Shown: piece after piece, positions 1 through 11,866 of the stretch
Position numbering within the stretch: position 1 is the stretch's first letter
How the letters are laid out: every line of letters begins with the position of its first letter
From: Entoloma clypeatum
Taxonomy: Eukaryota; Basidiomycota; Agaricomycetes; Agaricales; Entolomataceae
Assembly: GCA_963565915.1 (NCBI GenBank)
Contig: OY751492.1
Span: forward strand, 2,542,001 to 2,606,000
Direction: 5' to 3'
DNA: 64,000 nt
The notes under the pieces: generated by a model
Told to the model about the DNA's origin: nothing
Seen by the model: the letters and a program-made list of their open reading frames with translations, nothing else
Database searches by the model: none
Made by a program: the position numbers and the translations under genes

Positions 1-11
1 AGAGCTGTCTT

Positions 12-3000
12 TTATCGTGGGCGAGACGGGTTCTGCCGATGGAAATCACGGATCAAATCTTGAGCGTTCTGAACATTAGCTCGAGGTTCCCATGTGTTTT
101 CTTCTGGACCATATCCTTCCCACTGGACGAGGTACTGGATCTTTCCGCGGAACTTTCGAGAGTCTAGGATTGTAGACACATGGTACTCTTCTCATCCTTC
201 GACAATGATCGGATCAGGGGCTGGTTTCTTTTTCTGGATGGCGTACTTCGGAGTTTCATATGGTGACAACAGGGTCTCGTTGAACACAGGGTGAATCATC
301 TTCCAAGTCTTCGGAAGATCAAGAAGGTACGCGCTAGCTCCCTTCTTCTCTAGGACTTTGAATGGTCCATGTCGGAGTGCATCAAGTTTCTTTGAGGGGC
401 GATCGGTCCTGATGTTAGTCCCTTCCAGCCACACCTTGTCTCCGATGTGGTAGTCCTGAGACGGACTTCGCCGTGTGTCAACTGTCTTCTTCATCTGATC
501 CTGTGCTTGTTTCAGCGCAGCATTGGCATCTTCTCGTGCCTGTTTGAGTTTTTTCAAGAAGTCGTTGGCAGCCGGGTTGGTATCTTCTAACACAAGCTCT
601 CCCTTCCATGGATGTAAACCGTAGTTGAGGTAGAATGGGGTGTGCTTCATCGCCTGATGTTCCTTGTCATTGTACTGGAACTCTGCGATTGCGATCCATT
701 CAGCCCAATCATCCTGTAGATGGTTGACAAAGTTTCGTAAGAACACTTCTGTCTCCTGATGTGATCGCTCGGCCTGTCCATCAGTCTGTGGGTGGTATGC
801 GGTGGACAGGTTCCTCTTGATCCCTAGCATGCGGCAGAGTATCTCCATGAACTTCGCGGCGAACTGCGGTCCCCTATCGCTGATGATCTTCTTTGGGATC
901 CCATGAAGCTTCTATATCTGATCCCGATAGATCTTGGCTAATCCTTCAGCCGATAGTTCCACGGTTGTCGGAATGAGGTGAAGCATCTTCGAATGTCTAT
1001 CCGTGATGACCAGAATTGCGTTTTTTCCATCAGATTCTGGTATCGGTCCCACAACATCGATTCCTATGTCTTCCCATGGGTGACTTGGTGCTGCATGGGG
1101 ATGTAGCGGAGCATGTCGCTTTTGTCGGTTAATCTTGTTGCGTTGACAAGTGTCGCAACCCTTCACATACTTCTTCACATCATGCAGTATGGTAGGCCAC
1201 CAGTAGGTGCGAGTGAGGAGTTCATGTGTCCGGTACTGTCCTGGATGTCCAGCCACTGGTGCATCGTGTGACTTGAACATCAATTCTTGTCGTAATTGTG
1301 GATCTGGCGGGACATAGACTCGTTCTCCTGCATAGGTGATCCCATTCTCCTGTTGATACCAATGAGGATTCTTTTTTAGGCCCTGCGCTACTTCTGTCTC
1401 CATGCGGTTCGAAGCCTTGATGTGTGTGATCCATGGGTTTTCGATGGTTGTGATGTTTCCAATTTTGATGGAATCAGATGTCTCACCCCCTTCAAAGAAT
1501 TGTTCCTCTGTGAACATCTCCATTTGTACCACATCTTCTGATTCCAACCGTTTCAAGAATAGTCCCTCCTTGAGCATCTGGTCACTGTCCTGTGGTTCGA
1601 GTTCCGCTTCATACCAGGGTAAGCGTGACAGGATGTCCGCTTTTGCATTGGTCTTGCCAGGTACATGCCGTAATTCGAAGTCATAGTCTTGTAACTTCAT
1701 TTTCCAGCGTTGCTGTCGTTGATTTAGGTCCTGAGGACGACGGAAATATTCCAGGTTCTTGTGATCGGTCAAGATCTCGAAACGTTCCCTGGCTTCAAGC
1801 AGATAGTGTCTCCAATCTTTCAATGCTTCCACGACTGCCAGGAGTTCCTTGTCGTATATCTCGTAATTCTGTTCGGCCGCGGACATGGTCCGCGACAAGG
1901 ACGTGATGGGGTGCCATTTGTCGTCTTGCTTCTGAGAGAGTACTGCTCCAATTACATAGCCCGATGCATTGGTTTCAACCCTGAACTGTCCCTCTGGTTT
2001 CGGTAATGCCAAGACTGGTGCCGATGTAATTGCCCATATGAGACCTTCAAAAGCTTGCTGCTCTGTTGGTCCCCAAGTAAATGCTGTACCGCCTGTGAGC
2101 GCGGTGAGAGGTTTCACGATGTTTGAGTACCCTTCAATAAATCGTCGATAGAAGTTAGCAAATCCAAGGAACTTCTGAACTTCCTTTTTTGATGTGGGTG
2201 CTCGCCAGTTTCGAATTGTATCCACCTTCTCAGTTTCCATCTCAACACGTCCCTCACCAACCACATATCCCAATATAGGACATTTCGTTACTTCCCATAA
2301 ACACTTCTTCTCCTTTAGGAACAAATCATTGTCCGATAGGATCTGTAGGATTTCTTCAGTGTTTCGCGTGAGTTCTTCTTTGGTTTTACCAATAACCACA
2401 ATGTCATCCATGTAGATCACACAGATACGTCGGCGGATCTGGTCCCGGAATAGACTAGCCATCATTCGAGAGAACGTTCCCGGGGAGTTGCAAAGACCGA
2501 AAAACATGACCAATGGTTCGAACAATCCTCGACTGGTGAGGAAGGCAGCTTTCCATTCATCGCCCTCCTTAATTCGGACGTTGTTATAGCCCCACATGAT
2601 GTCCATTTTATTGAAGTAGACCGCATCTTTCAGTACGTCCAAGAGATCGGATACTCGTGGGAGTGGGAACTTGTCTTTGACCGTGAATTTATTGACCATA
2701 TGGTAATCTTGTACCAATCGTTTGGAGCCATCCTTCTTGTTGATGAAGAAGCAAGGGGAGGCATAAGGGGATTTGGATGGGCAGATCTTTCCTGTTGCTA
2801 GACCCTCATCAATGAATGCGTCCAATTCCTCTTGTTCCTTTTGTGTCATAGGATATGTATTTCCCCCTAGTTCCTTTGGTGCGTCCGGTGTAAGTTCAAT
2901 ACCATGGTCCCATTCCCTCTCCTTTGGGATCTTGTCAAAGTTCTCTTTTTCGAAGAGGTGAGCAAATCGTTCAACATATGAGGGTCGTTTGGTTGTGGGA

Positions 3001-3620
3001 GGTGGTGTGGGAGTGACAGCTTCCAAAATAGGGTCTCCAGGCTTCCATTTCTGATCTGACTTTTTGGGTGCATCTTTGTCGCGCACCTCAACCATGCGAA
3101 CCCGGTGTTTGCGACTATTAAGGTTAATCCTGAAATCCGAGTGTTTGGTTCGACATGTTGTTGGGCACCGGTTAAATGTTACCGCACCGGTTGTCCAATT
3201 GATTGTGGGGTTGTGGTGTACCAACCAGTCATGTCCCAAGAGCATGTCCGTTCTCCCAATGTCCAGTACCATTGCTTCCATGGTTTCCTGATGTGCTCCC
3301 AAATCCAGTTTGACTTCGGCAAGTTGGCTCGCTTTCTGTTGTCGATTTGGCGATCCATCCGCATTTAGAATTGCTATGGGCGGTATTCCTTGCGTAGGGA
3401 GGTTCTGTTCGCGTACTATTTTGGGATGGATGCATGTGCGTTCACATCCGCTGTCAACCTCAGGTCGGATAACCTTTGGTCCTCGTTGTGTCCTGAGCTG
3501 AGCTAACAGCCTGATTTCTCGTCTTTTTGGAGGTTTATCTCCCTTCACAATCTTAGTTGACGCAGCGGCTCGCTTGGCAGGGATGACATAGGTTCTATTG
3601 TCTGCAGTCATACAAGGCAA
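12..3620 (-). pseudogene. Gypsy-1 pol: PR-RT-RNaseH-IN-chromodomain, broken
   Basis: Long minus-strand frame. It starts with an aspartic protease (VDSGCE near 3450). RT follows with YMDD near 2405-2416, then RNase H, then an integrase zinc region (HDAPVAGHPGQ ... CDTCQ near 1160-1270) and an integrase core (DVVGPIP, SDRGPQF). The chromodomain ([17 protein letters not shown]) lies at about 60-150. The frame is stopped by TAG at 912-914 inside integrase and TGA at 192-194 before the chromodomain, with no frameshift. The RNase H motif reads ETNASGY (AAT at 1968-1970) where ETDASG is usual, so a catalytic Asp is lost. Both stops recur in the copy at 31239-33174. Confidence 0.85.
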
Positions 3621-3661
3621 GCAAGTCCGTTTAATAGATAAGGGTCGCGACTTAGCGTCGT

Positions 3662-4864
3662 TTAATCAGATCCTTTGGGAAAATCCTTCTCGTCGGCTTC
3701 TAAGATTGTGGTTTCATCATTCTCAGCATCTTCCTCAGACACCTTCCTAACCCTTCCGGAGTTCTTCTTCGGCTTGCGGCAGTTGCGCGCAATATGGCCT
3801 TCTTGGTCACAGTTGAAACACTTGCGACCATCTTTCTTCTTTGGAGTGCTACAGTCTTTAGCCAGATGACTGAAGCGTTGACAGTTGTAGCAACGGGCTA
3901 CTCCTGCTTTGTCGATCTCCATGGCCTTGCCCTGACCACCATAAGTGGTACCCAATCCGGTGCTCATGTCGCCGCCACCTCAAATGACCAGTGCATGTCC
4001 TTCCATCTGTCGTCCCTTGTTTCGGATCTCCTTTGCGTAATTGGTGTACGTCTTGCCATCACTAGCCACTTGTTCAGAGATTCTGCGGTTGATGTTCTTC
4101 TCTAGGATGTATTTCCCAGTTTCTTCGCCAAGGTTTGACAGTTTCAAGAGTTCTTCGAATTCATCCAGGAATTCATCAACGGTGTGTTTCTCTTGTTTCA
4201 GGACTTCGAGTCTTGCTTTGGCAGCGACCGACTTGTTGGCGATGGAGAATCATGTGGCGATATCATCGGAAAAACCTAGCCAGGTGATGTTCTCGTTGTC
4301 AACAGCAAGAGCGTCTAACTTGTTACTGGCCCAGTGTCTGCCGGACCCTTCCATCATGCGGGATAGTACCGCAAGAATCTTCTGATCGTCTGTGAGGCTC
4401 TTTTGGAACCTGATGTATAGTTTGGTGGCTTTCCACCACTCGTCAAAGGTGTATCTGTCCTTGAACATCCCAGGATCCTTGATGATCTTGGATGTATCCA
4501 TTGTTTGTACAGCCGGGGCTTCTGCCATGTCTAGAGTCTGTGGAGGAGAAGAGGGGTCGGGTTGTTGGGATGAAGATGGGTTTTGGGATACAGGTAAGGA
4601 TTGAAAATGAGTCCCTGTTCTAGGCGTCTGTTCGATATCTGACTGCGCGGAGTCAAAAGTAAATTTGTCAGGGGACTCGTCGGCGGAATCGGTGGCAAAA
4701 CGTTCAGAGTATTTCCTCTGTAAATCTCTAAGGAATCTCTGTTCCTGCGCATCTGTTGGTCACGAGAAGGGGTCAAGTCTCTCGTTTCGTGCCCAACGGT
4801 TGTACTTGGTCTGTTGTTCTTCAGTGGTGAAGTGGGCGTAGATCTGCTGCTTCGAGTAAGACAT
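3662..4864 (-). pseudogene. Gypsy-1 gag, capsid and double zinc knuckle, three stops
   Basis: One reading frame of 401 codons runs from an ATG at 4864 to the stop at 3662. It encodes a hydrophilic N-terminal leader, a capsid-like helical region (motif FDEWWKATKLYIRFQ near 4430), and two CCHC zinc knuckles near 3785-3900, spaced CX2CX4HX4C as in CYNCQRFSHLAKDC. Gag packages the RNA in the cytoplasmic particle. In-frame TGA stops occur in the leader, at 4250-4252, and just before the zinc-knuckle part. The last fits CGA to TGA and the one at 4250 fits TGG to TGA. Pol follows in the -1 frame, overlapping the gag stop region. Confidence 0.8.
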
Positions 4865-5281
4865 GATGATGTGGCTCTGGGACGTCTCGATGTGAGCGTC
4901 CTAATCAATCTTCTGATAACGGTTGTCTGGACACCGATAAACTCTCTGATCTCTGTGATCCGACCTGTCTGAGGTCCTTCTTGAATGCGAAAACTTTCGA
5001 GTTCGTTCTGTCGGGCATTGTAACGCACGATCTGGTGTTGCCGAGCAAGATGGATGCTCTCTGCTATCTCGCCGTGGGGGCGATGCTCATCGTTGTCTAG
5101 TTCTTTGTCAAGCACCTGTTGTAGGATGCGACGGATCTCCGATTCGATGTACTGCTGGATGAGTGTAAAATCGATACTGTCTCGAGGACTTAGCTCCTCC
5201 TGTCACTGGTGAAGTCTTCAAAGAAGCGCGACGTCTTGACTCGTCTGGTAGTTGCTCTCTTCGCTCTGGGCGAACCTAACG

Positions 5282-5411
5282 AGATTTAGCAACTTGTTAT
5301 GCTTAACAAACTGTTCCAAGGTTCGGGCAGAGTATGCAGGAAAGTGGAAAGGCGAAGAGCAAAGTGATTGCTAAATCTAAGGAATCTACTATAGTACAAG
5401 AGGTTTATATA
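5282..5411 (-). promoter_or_regulatory. Gypsy-1 core promoter and self-primer/PBS pair
   Basis: On the minus strand TATATAAA (5411-5404) lies about 27-33 nt upstream of AGATTTAGCAA (5378-5368). That 11-mer is exactly complementary to TTGCTAAATCT (5292-5282), which starts 2 nt after the LTR end. This is the arrangement of Tf1-type self-priming, in which the first 11 nt of the RNA fold back to prime reverse transcription. The transcript start is inferred from TATA spacing. Confidence 0.8.
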
Positions 5412-5696
5412 GGTACTGACTATAGGCGGTAGCGGATGAGTCAGTACTGCGGAAGGCAGTGCGCATGAGTAAGGCGACTGCAGAAGGCTATGTACAGTGG
5501 GTAAGCTGACTGCAGAAAGCGAGTCAGCGCGGGAGCGAAGTATACTAAAGGAGATGACGAAGTAATGTAATGAGTCAGACTGGGAATCGAAGGTTGCAAA
5601 AGTAGACGTTAGACATAGTGAGTTCGTAAGAGGGCGCCGAGTCGGGCCGATAGGTAAAAGATATGACGTGGTCCTCATACCGTAGAGTCCGTAACA
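5295..5696 (-). repeat. 5' LTR of Gypsy-1
   Basis: 402 bp bounded by TGTTA (minus, from 5696) and TAACA (ending at 5295), a perfect 5-bp terminal inversion of the TG...CA type. It contains a TATA box and the self-primer copy. The inner edge is fixed by the adjacent primer-binding site; the outer edge abuts Gypsy-E sequence. Confidence 0.8.
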
Positions 5697-6545
5697 TTCC
5701 TGATCCTTTTGGTCAGATCATTCAGGGGTTTGGCAATGTCTGAGTAGTGTCCGATAAACCTTCAATAGAAGTTCCCAAATCCAAGGAAGGATCTGACTTG
5801 CTTCACAGTTACGGGTTCCGGCCATTTTGCTATCCCCGATAACTTAACGGGGTCCATTGCAATTTTGTTTTCTTTGATAATGAGTCCGAGGTATTCGCAC
5901 TGCCTGACTCCAAATTCGCATTTTTCCAGATTGAGATAGAGGTCATTTTCTATCATCTTTCTGAGTACGCGGAGGGTCCATCTGGTGTCGTCTTCATCAT
6001 TGACTGAGAATATGAAGATGTCATCCAAATAAATGAGCAACCATCCTTCTTCAAGTTCTTCTTTGAAGATTTCATTCATCATTGCCTGGAAGGTGGGTGG
6101 CATGCCTGCCAGTCCAAAGAAGGCAACCAAGGGTTCGTACAACCCTCAATTGGTTTTGAATGCAGCCTTCCATTCATCACCAGGTTTGATCCGTATGTTG
6201 TTGTATCCCCAACGCATGTCCAGTTTAGTAAAGACCTTTGCTCCTTTCAGTTTGTCCAGTAAATCTCCGACCAGGGGTAACGGGTATGCGTTCTTTATCG
6301 TTCCTTCGTTCAATCGCCGATAGTCTTGACATGGTCTGAGTTTTTGCCACAAAGAAAAAGGGTGATGCCATTGGTAATTTTGAGGGTCTGATGTACCCCT
6401 TTCGAAGGTTCTCATCAAGGAATTCGTTCAACTTTGTTTGTTCTTCTGGTGACAAAGGATAAACCTTACAGTCTTTCGGGGTGAAGTCCAGTTTTAAGTC
6501 AATTGCGTGGTCCCATGGTTTGTGTTCTTGGATTCCCCACATTCA
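5697..6545 (-). pseudogene. Gypsy-E RT fragment
   Basis: Minus-strand remnant of another Ty3/gypsy pol covering most of the RT domain: [20 protein letters not shown] near 6220 and [12 protein letters not shown] near 6020. It ends shortly after the thumb motif SFLGFGNFY (about 5770), where Gypsy-1 is inserted. A 1-nt frameshift near 6340 and an in-frame stop at 6143-6145 break the frame. The family differs from Gypsy-1 in sequence. The right edge meets a dispersed repeat at about 6545. Confidence 0.8.
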
Positions 6546-7030
6546 GGGCATCTCCAGTACCTTTATTTTTCAAATTTGATTCATTCATTAGGGAGATATA
6601 ACATTTTTTCTGAAATTTGCACATTTGATTACTTCTATCTTATCTGGACTTTCAAAAACTATTGATACTTCAAAAGGTGAATACATATCAAGGTGAATAC
6701 ATATCCAATATATAGTTCTACCACTTTAAACTATTATTAGACAATGGGGAAGGGGCCACACGTGCCCACACACAATGTATTTTGTGTATTGTTTACTATT
6801 ATTTGGTTCAGAGTGCCGCATCGCTATATCATCAAATCCGTGGCAAAATTTCATGAAATAAATACATATTGAGTGACATAATCCCCTCCTATCTAATTAA
6901 TATAGTAGAAACCCTCACTTGTTTCTGTGTAGACATAATAAGCAGATGTATGATGTTTTGGACAGTTGTTTACATGTATTTGACATGTTTGATGCACACA
7001 TGTGTCCTGCATCATCCAATGTCGAATGGA
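6545..7030 (+). repeat. Dispersed repeat, internal block of the large hAT-like family (copy A)
   Basis: AT-rich block starting near the CATTCAGGGCATCTCC sequence. It is colinear with 19515-19985 and 41705-42190, and partly with 34620-34905. Shared landmarks are TTCATTCATTAG(A/G)GAGATATAACA, TGTTTACTATTATTTGGT and AAATAAATACATA. No coding potential is visible. In copy II (40587-43634) the same block lies inside an element with a hAT-like target duplication, so it is probably a piece of that element. Confidence 0.7.
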
Positions 7031-7169
7031 TGCATCCACGGTTGTGACTTCTTTTAGCATTACTTTGACCTCTTTTGATACATTATCATGAGCATCTTTC
7101 TTTCTAAGGTTGTATATATATTTGTAAGCTTTGATTCATGGGTAGATTGTATTTTTTGGACATGATCAG

Positions 7170-7394
7170 GATTAATCTAAGTTAATAAATTTAACTGGTT
7201 AATTTTGTCAAATAAACTAAAATAACTGGTTTAAACCAGTTTTAACCATACCTCGACTATTTGTGTCGAAATTTGACTGGTTAATAAAAGTTTAGTTAAG
7301 GTTAAGGACATCTAGTGTAGATTCTTAACTCAGTCAAGTCAGGTTAATGAATTTTGAGGTCATTAATTTGACTTAATGTGACTTTGAAGCACTA
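7170..7394. repeat. MITE family 2 fragment (TTAACC-rich)
   Basis: Sequence rich in GGTTAA/TTAACC and AACTGGTTTAAACCAGTT, ending GTGACTTTGAAGCACTA. It resembles the right end of the full-length element at 37321-37959. The left end is missing or too decayed to place. Confidence 0.5.
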
Positions 7395-7890
7395 TTAATA
7401 ACCCTCTGCATAAGGTGGGGGGAGGTACAAGGCAAGGGGATATGATACGACAGGGGGACATGGCAAGCATTGGCAGTACTAGGGCTGTAGTGCATGAAGT
7501 GTGCAGGGTGCGATAAGGGTGCATGGGTCTGCAGCAAGTGCTCCCTGCTCGTAGTGACACACAGGTGTCAGGGCAGGCGTGTCTGGATGCATGCTGTGAC
7601 ATGGCACGGTGGTGAGGGTGGTTGGGACATTACAGGGTGGTTTGGTGGTGTGGAATGGTGAGGGGAGGTGGACAGTGGTTGGGGCGTGCAGGGCGCTGTA
7701 CGGGTGCTACTCATGGTGACATGGCAGCTGTCAGGGGTCCGGCGGACATGGCACAGCAAGGGCAGTTGGGATCAATGAGCAGGTGAGGATGATGATGGGG
7801 GGAGGTCTTACCTGTGGTCGCCGTGGTCGTGATGTGCAATGACGAGAGAGGTGAATGGTTGAAAGAAAAAAGTAAATTGAAACTCACCTG
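7395..7890. repeat. Dispersed non-coding repeat block
   Basis: The G-rich strand here (7500-7660) is an inverted, diverged copy of 21410-21556. The part from 7740 to 7910 is a direct copy of 20222-20375 (shared AGCAAGGGCA, GGGGGGAGGTCTTACC, AAATTGAAACTCACCTGATT). Reading frames here look like chance. No gene was recognised. Confidence 0.55.
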
Positions 7891-7892
7891 AT

Positions 7893-8012
7893 TTGTCAGT
7901 GATGCGTGTCGGTTTCGTGGCAATAGTAAATGAGGACGACATCAACATCATAACCATTCATGACAAGATATGCATTACCATCCCTTTGACTCATGTGTCC
8001 AAGACTATTTCC
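7893..8012 (+). pseudogene. KOW-protein gene fragment
   Basis: A short open segment reads GFVAIVNEDDINIITIHD followed by ITIPLTHVSKTISV. The second half is nearly identical to the minus-strand segment at 18660-18715, which continues into a KOW motif there. It is therefore a scrap of the same gene family, here on the plus strand and cut at 8012 by a small MITE. KOW domains bind RNA or RNA polymerase in Spt5/NusG-type proteins; the role of this family is unknown. Confidence 0.5.
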
Positions 8013-8113
8013 GTTAGGACTGTACAGCCAAAAACCCATTCCTATAGAAGTGAAATATCCCATAGGAGTCCTATTGGAGTCCATTGGACTCCAATAGAAA
8101 ACTGTGGGGGAGT
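8013..8113. repeat. MITE family 3 fragment (TACACTC termini)
   Basis: About 100 bp ending ACTGTGGGGGAGTGTA, with repeated GGAGTCC and ATTGGAGTCC motifs. It matches the right half of the element at 20531-20768. The left half is absent. Confidence 0.6.
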
Positions 8114-8654
8114 GTAAAGAGCTCGAGGGTTACTAGGGGTTGATATCCTAGATTCAGACTGGGGACTGACTGTTTACTACATATATCCAGTATATATACT
8201 GTATCAAGTGTGCACAGATCAAGAGAAATATAAGTAAACAGCGATAAGAGAGAATATAGCTATTGGCTGGCAATAGTGGAGCCTGTCAAAGTGAAACAAG
8301 GGTCAGTCATGAGTCAGAGATAAGAAGGGAATATATGTCTATCTGGGGTAAAGCCAGAGTCAATGTGAGTCAGAGTGTAGATAAAGTGAGCACATGTCAA
8401 CAATGAGATGAATTAGGGTTCAGGATCAACGGAAGAGTGTGAAATGGTGGAAGGATGGCTTCCATATGAATATAGGTCATGTGATAAGTGCTTCATGTGA
8501 GAGCATGTCTTGTACTGCAAGTCTTTGTGCAGCTGCTGCCATCGCCAGATGCGAGGTCAATGGGTGGGATCACGGGAGGGAAATGGTAAGGAAAATGAAA
8601 GTTGTAACAAATAAGGATAATACAATTGAATAAAGTTGAAGAAACTATGAAACA
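8114..8654. other. Intergenic stretch, nothing recognised
   Basis: Mixed sequence with short frames only. A small AT palindrome (CAGTATATATACTG) is near 8190. No coding, LTR or RNA signal could be supported. Confidence 0.4.
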
Positions 8655-8801
8655 GACATTTATAATGACATTGATGAGGCAACTGAACATGTGACTGTGT
8701 AAAAAAGGGAGACACAGGGTTGCCGCTGAATTTTCCCATGGCAAATCCTCCACACAAGAACGAGTTTTCTTAATAAGAAAATTAAGAACTTGTAACTGGA
8801 T
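8655..8801 (-). repeat. Inverted repeat flanking Copia fragment, left arm
   Basis: Read on the minus strand, this begins CTTAATTTTCTTATTAAG and continues through GTGTGGAGGATTTGCC. It matches the plus-strand block at 10893-11035 at roughly 70%. The two arms bracket the Copia fragment in opposite orientation. The family is unknown. Confidence 0.5.
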
Positions 8802-9319
8802 CAAAGGCAACTGTGCTCAAGATTGCCTGGCACTTAGCGCTTCTAACCCAGATACAAAGGTTGACATTCCCTTAATAATCTGACCCATCAAACAAACATA
8901 GAAACTATGGCAGTGGGGCAATATCATCCTCCATGCATTCAAGCAACTTCAAAACATGCCATCTACTCCCACAACAAATATAAACACAGTCAACCAATAT
9001 ATACAAATATGTTGGACAGAGAAAAAGGTCACTGGGCAGATGATCCTATCCCATAGCTGCAAGGCTGCTTCCATTTGTGTTATCTTCTTGAGGTGAGTTG
9101 ATTAGTATAATCATGTTTTATTGCTCATCACAAAAAAAAATTTAAAGGGTAATATCAATCTTCCTGGATCATCCAAGATGCTCAAATCTATACTGGAGAA
9201 GAAGATGACAGGAGACCCCAAATTCTATGCAGATATACAAAGTGTGTCGAATGATTCTAGGCCCAATCTCCCAGAACTTTGCTATCCACTTTTGCTTACA
9301 CCCTTCTGTTCCCCTATTG
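8802..9319. other. Non-coding stretch left of Copia fragment
   Basis: No reading frame of substance and no match to the other repeats of the window were found. It may be decayed 3' Copia sequence, but no RT or RNase H motif could be followed beyond 9336. Confidence 0.3.
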
Positions 9320-10890
9320 TTCTTCTCCTATCATCTCAAATAGACACAGGTTTAAGTTTCTTGTACCAGTGGTGCATGTCCTGTTTGGTCCCATAAATAG
9401 GATGCCAGAGTCGAAGGACGATACTTCCAGGGCGTGTTTTGGCGATAAGTGCAAGATCATCAGGAAGTTGGCGAAAAAGGTCCCAGTATTGAGAAAGAGC
9501 CATAAATAATTTTTTGTGGGCCTTGAGCCAAGAATTGAGGTACATGTTCTTTACATCAGCCTGTTCAACTATCACGACACAAGAGGCAGCAATGAAGAGG
9601 AGGATCTGAAGTGTGGCAGCACAAACGGTTGGTAGTCGACACCGAACTGTTGTCAAAAGCCTTTGGCAACTAGGCAGGCCTTATGGTGGCTAATATTGCC
9701 ATCGGCGTCATGCTTTCATCGTAGTGCCCAGCTTCTTGATCTGGTCAAGTTCAGCCTCCATAGCTTCAACCCATTTATCTTTATCATCACTTTTCATGGC
9801 TTGATTGGCACATGGGTCATCCCCCGTGGCTGCTAGAGCAGTTTCCATGGCCTCTTGGAACCAGTCAGAGTCCGTAAAACCAATCTCTACCCCCTCCCCT
9901 GGCTCTGAGATTCCATCAGTGTCAAGGGCATGGGCTTCAAGCCTGGCAGAGCCAGCAGCTTTCTAGATTTCCTGCAACCATATGTCTCTGCATCGTATTT
10001 GGGGAGACCTTTGAGGAAATTGTGGCAAGGTCAGACATGTGGCAGCAGTGGATCAGAGTCTTTGGGAAGTTCCGATGCATCGTGGGTCAGTTCGACACAA
10101 TCTGGTGTGACAGCTGTAGGTTCAGAAGGAATGGAAGCAGATTCAGACAGAATGGAGGCAAAAGGAGGCACAGCATCAGACGGAGTGGAAGATTCCAAGA
10201 CTCCATCAGCTCAATCGAGATTTGGATCGGGAGCAGAAGCATTTGTGAAACATACATCTCTTTCAATCAAGATCAATTGCTTGCCAGGCCAATAAATCCG
10301 ACACCCCTGAGATTCTAGCTTACCAGCCTTTGATCTCTTCACCCACACAACAGCACCCCATTTGCATGGCACAGACAAGGTTTGGAACCTGTGGCTTTTT
10401 CGATGGGTGTGGAATGTCCAGGCAATGCACAGGTGAGTAATCTGTTCCTGCATCAGACTTGATGCAAAACGGCCTCACACCAGAGGTATTTTGGTAATCC
10501 GCTGGCGACCAAGACCATGCAAGCACCCTCAATAAGCATCCAATTTAGGTGCTCAATACCCTCATTCAATTGAGGAGAGTCATGGGTGGTGAGATGGCGA
10601 ATGGTGCCATTGGTTTCGAGGTGGTTGCTAAATTTGATGCTAAGAAATTCCTCACCGTGGTCCATCCCATAAATTTTGATGGTGGCCTTTCTCTGAACCT
10701 TGACCCATGCCTCATACTTCTTATATGCATCAAAGGCATCTGACTTAGTGTGTAGAAAAGTGACATGAGTTTCACATGACAATTTGTCCTGATTAAGGTA
10801 GCAGTAATGATTCCCGCCCAAGGACTGAATCTGAGCAGGTCCCCAAAGGTCTCCCATGACCTTCTCCCCATACTTCTCATAAGTTGTCAA
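9320..10890 (-). pseudogene. Copia pol fragment: integrase core to RT N-terminus
   Basis: Minus-strand Ty1/Copia remnant. 10890-10453 reads as integrase core (VMGDLWGPAQIQSLGG, HGEEFLS, HLTTHDSPQLNEG, LPKYLWCEAV). 10450-10210 is the linker region (WGAVVWVK, YWPGKQLILIERDV). 9656-9336 is the start of RT (CVVIVEQADVKNMYLNSWL, LRLWHPIYGTKQ). Frames change several times and the later RT and RNase H are missing. No LTR is recognised beside it, and its arms are an unrelated inverted repeat. It is a different Copia from the one at 37960-40340. Confidence 0.8.
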
Positions 10891-10892
10891 GC

Positions 10893-11035
10893 TTACGAGT
10901 CCTTAATTTCTAATTAAGGAAACTCATTCTTGTCTGGAGGATTGTACATGGGAAATTCATCCTGTCACCTGCATCTCCCTTTTCCCCATGGTCACATGTG
11001 TAGTCATGAACATGAAAGTCACGAAACACAACACG
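10893..11035 (+). repeat. Inverted repeat flanking Copia fragment, right arm
   Basis: Counterpart of 8655-8801: CTTAATTTCTAATTAAGG, then TGTCTGGAGGATTGTAC, CATGGGAAATTC and CACATG. The arms start at the AT-rich palindrome on the side facing the Copia fragment. Confidence 0.5.
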
Positions 11036-11192
11036 TGCAATTATGCAATGCAATTTCCCATGGCGGGACACTCACAACAAATGACGCAGGACATGCAAAA
11101 ACAGTGGGGCATGCGAGAAACGGTGGGGCAAGGCATAGGATCTGTGAGCAACCTGCGCAAGAGAACAGTGTGGCACTCACGAGACACAACAC

Positions 11193-11220
11193 GTGCAACT
11201 ATGAAATTTTATAGTTGCAC
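11193..11220. repeat. Perfect 10-bp hairpin
   Basis: GTGCAACTAT and ATAGTTGCAC are separated by an 8-nt loop. It lies about 60 bp before the solo LTR. Function is unknown; it may belong to the CACAACACGTGCAA repeat around it. Confidence 0.5.
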
Positions 11221-11281
11221 ATGCATTGTCTGTTGTTTGCAATGTGTTAATGTCACAGTCAAATAGGCAAGAAGTGGTAAC

Positions 11282-11694
11282 TGTAAGGGCAACCACTTTC
11301 ACTTTTCCTTTCTTTTCTATTCCACCATCTCTGATGTCCTCCGATTGGATCTGCTGCCTCCGACATCTTATCCACCTCTCCGCATCTGATGACTCCGCGC
11401 CCATCTGCTACTCCGCACGTCGGATCACAGGTACTATCATTCATCTTGTTTCCATTCACCCCCCATCCCTACTCCCAATCATTGTTCATTATTCATACGT
11501 CTCGTTTTATCTCTTATTTCATATCTCATTTTACTATTTATCTAACTAGCTTGCAGGAGAATCCTTAGAACTTTCTCTTTGGATCTCCCTTGCAAGGTAT
11601 GTATTGTATTACTTATCAGACTGCTCAATCTAAACTTTGGATCTCCCTTGCAAGTATCTGAGTTTGAGTCTTGGATTGTAAGGTCACCCTTACA
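11282..11694 (+). repeat. Solo LTR of Gypsy-D family
   Basis: 413 bp from TGTAAGGGCAACC to GGTCACCCTTACA, colinear with the Gypsy-D LTRs at 45117-45550 and 50771-51204. Flanks GTAAC and GAAAC differ at one base, consistent with a decayed 5-bp target duplication. No internal sequence is present, so this is what LTR-LTR recombination leaves. Confidence 0.85.
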
Positions 11695-11866
11695 GAAACT
11701 GTGCTCATTCGAGCAAGCATGCGTCAGGTTTGAACACATCAGAAAGAATGCCTTTGCAAAGATAAAAGCAGACTGATTCACACTATGGGGCAACAATGAA
11801 CTAGGATTTATTGAGTGATGTCATGTGTTATTTATGTTTTTTCATCCATATTTACATAGTGCATGT

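Larger units (their letters stand above)
1..5696 (-). mobile_element. Gypsy-1, Ty3/gypsy chromovirus, 3' end cut by window edge
   Basis: Minus-strand LTR retrotransposon. Order along the minus strand is 5' LTR (5295-5696), 2-nt spacer, primer-binding site (5282-5292), leader, gag (3662-4864), then pol with protease, RT, RNase H, integrase and chromodomain, ending at base 12. The 3' LTR lies outside the window, so no target-site duplication can be tested. It is inserted in another gypsy RT fragment at 5697. Several in-frame stops mean this copy cannot make its proteins. A second, CpG-depleted copy of the same family is at 31239-33174. Confidence 0.9.
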
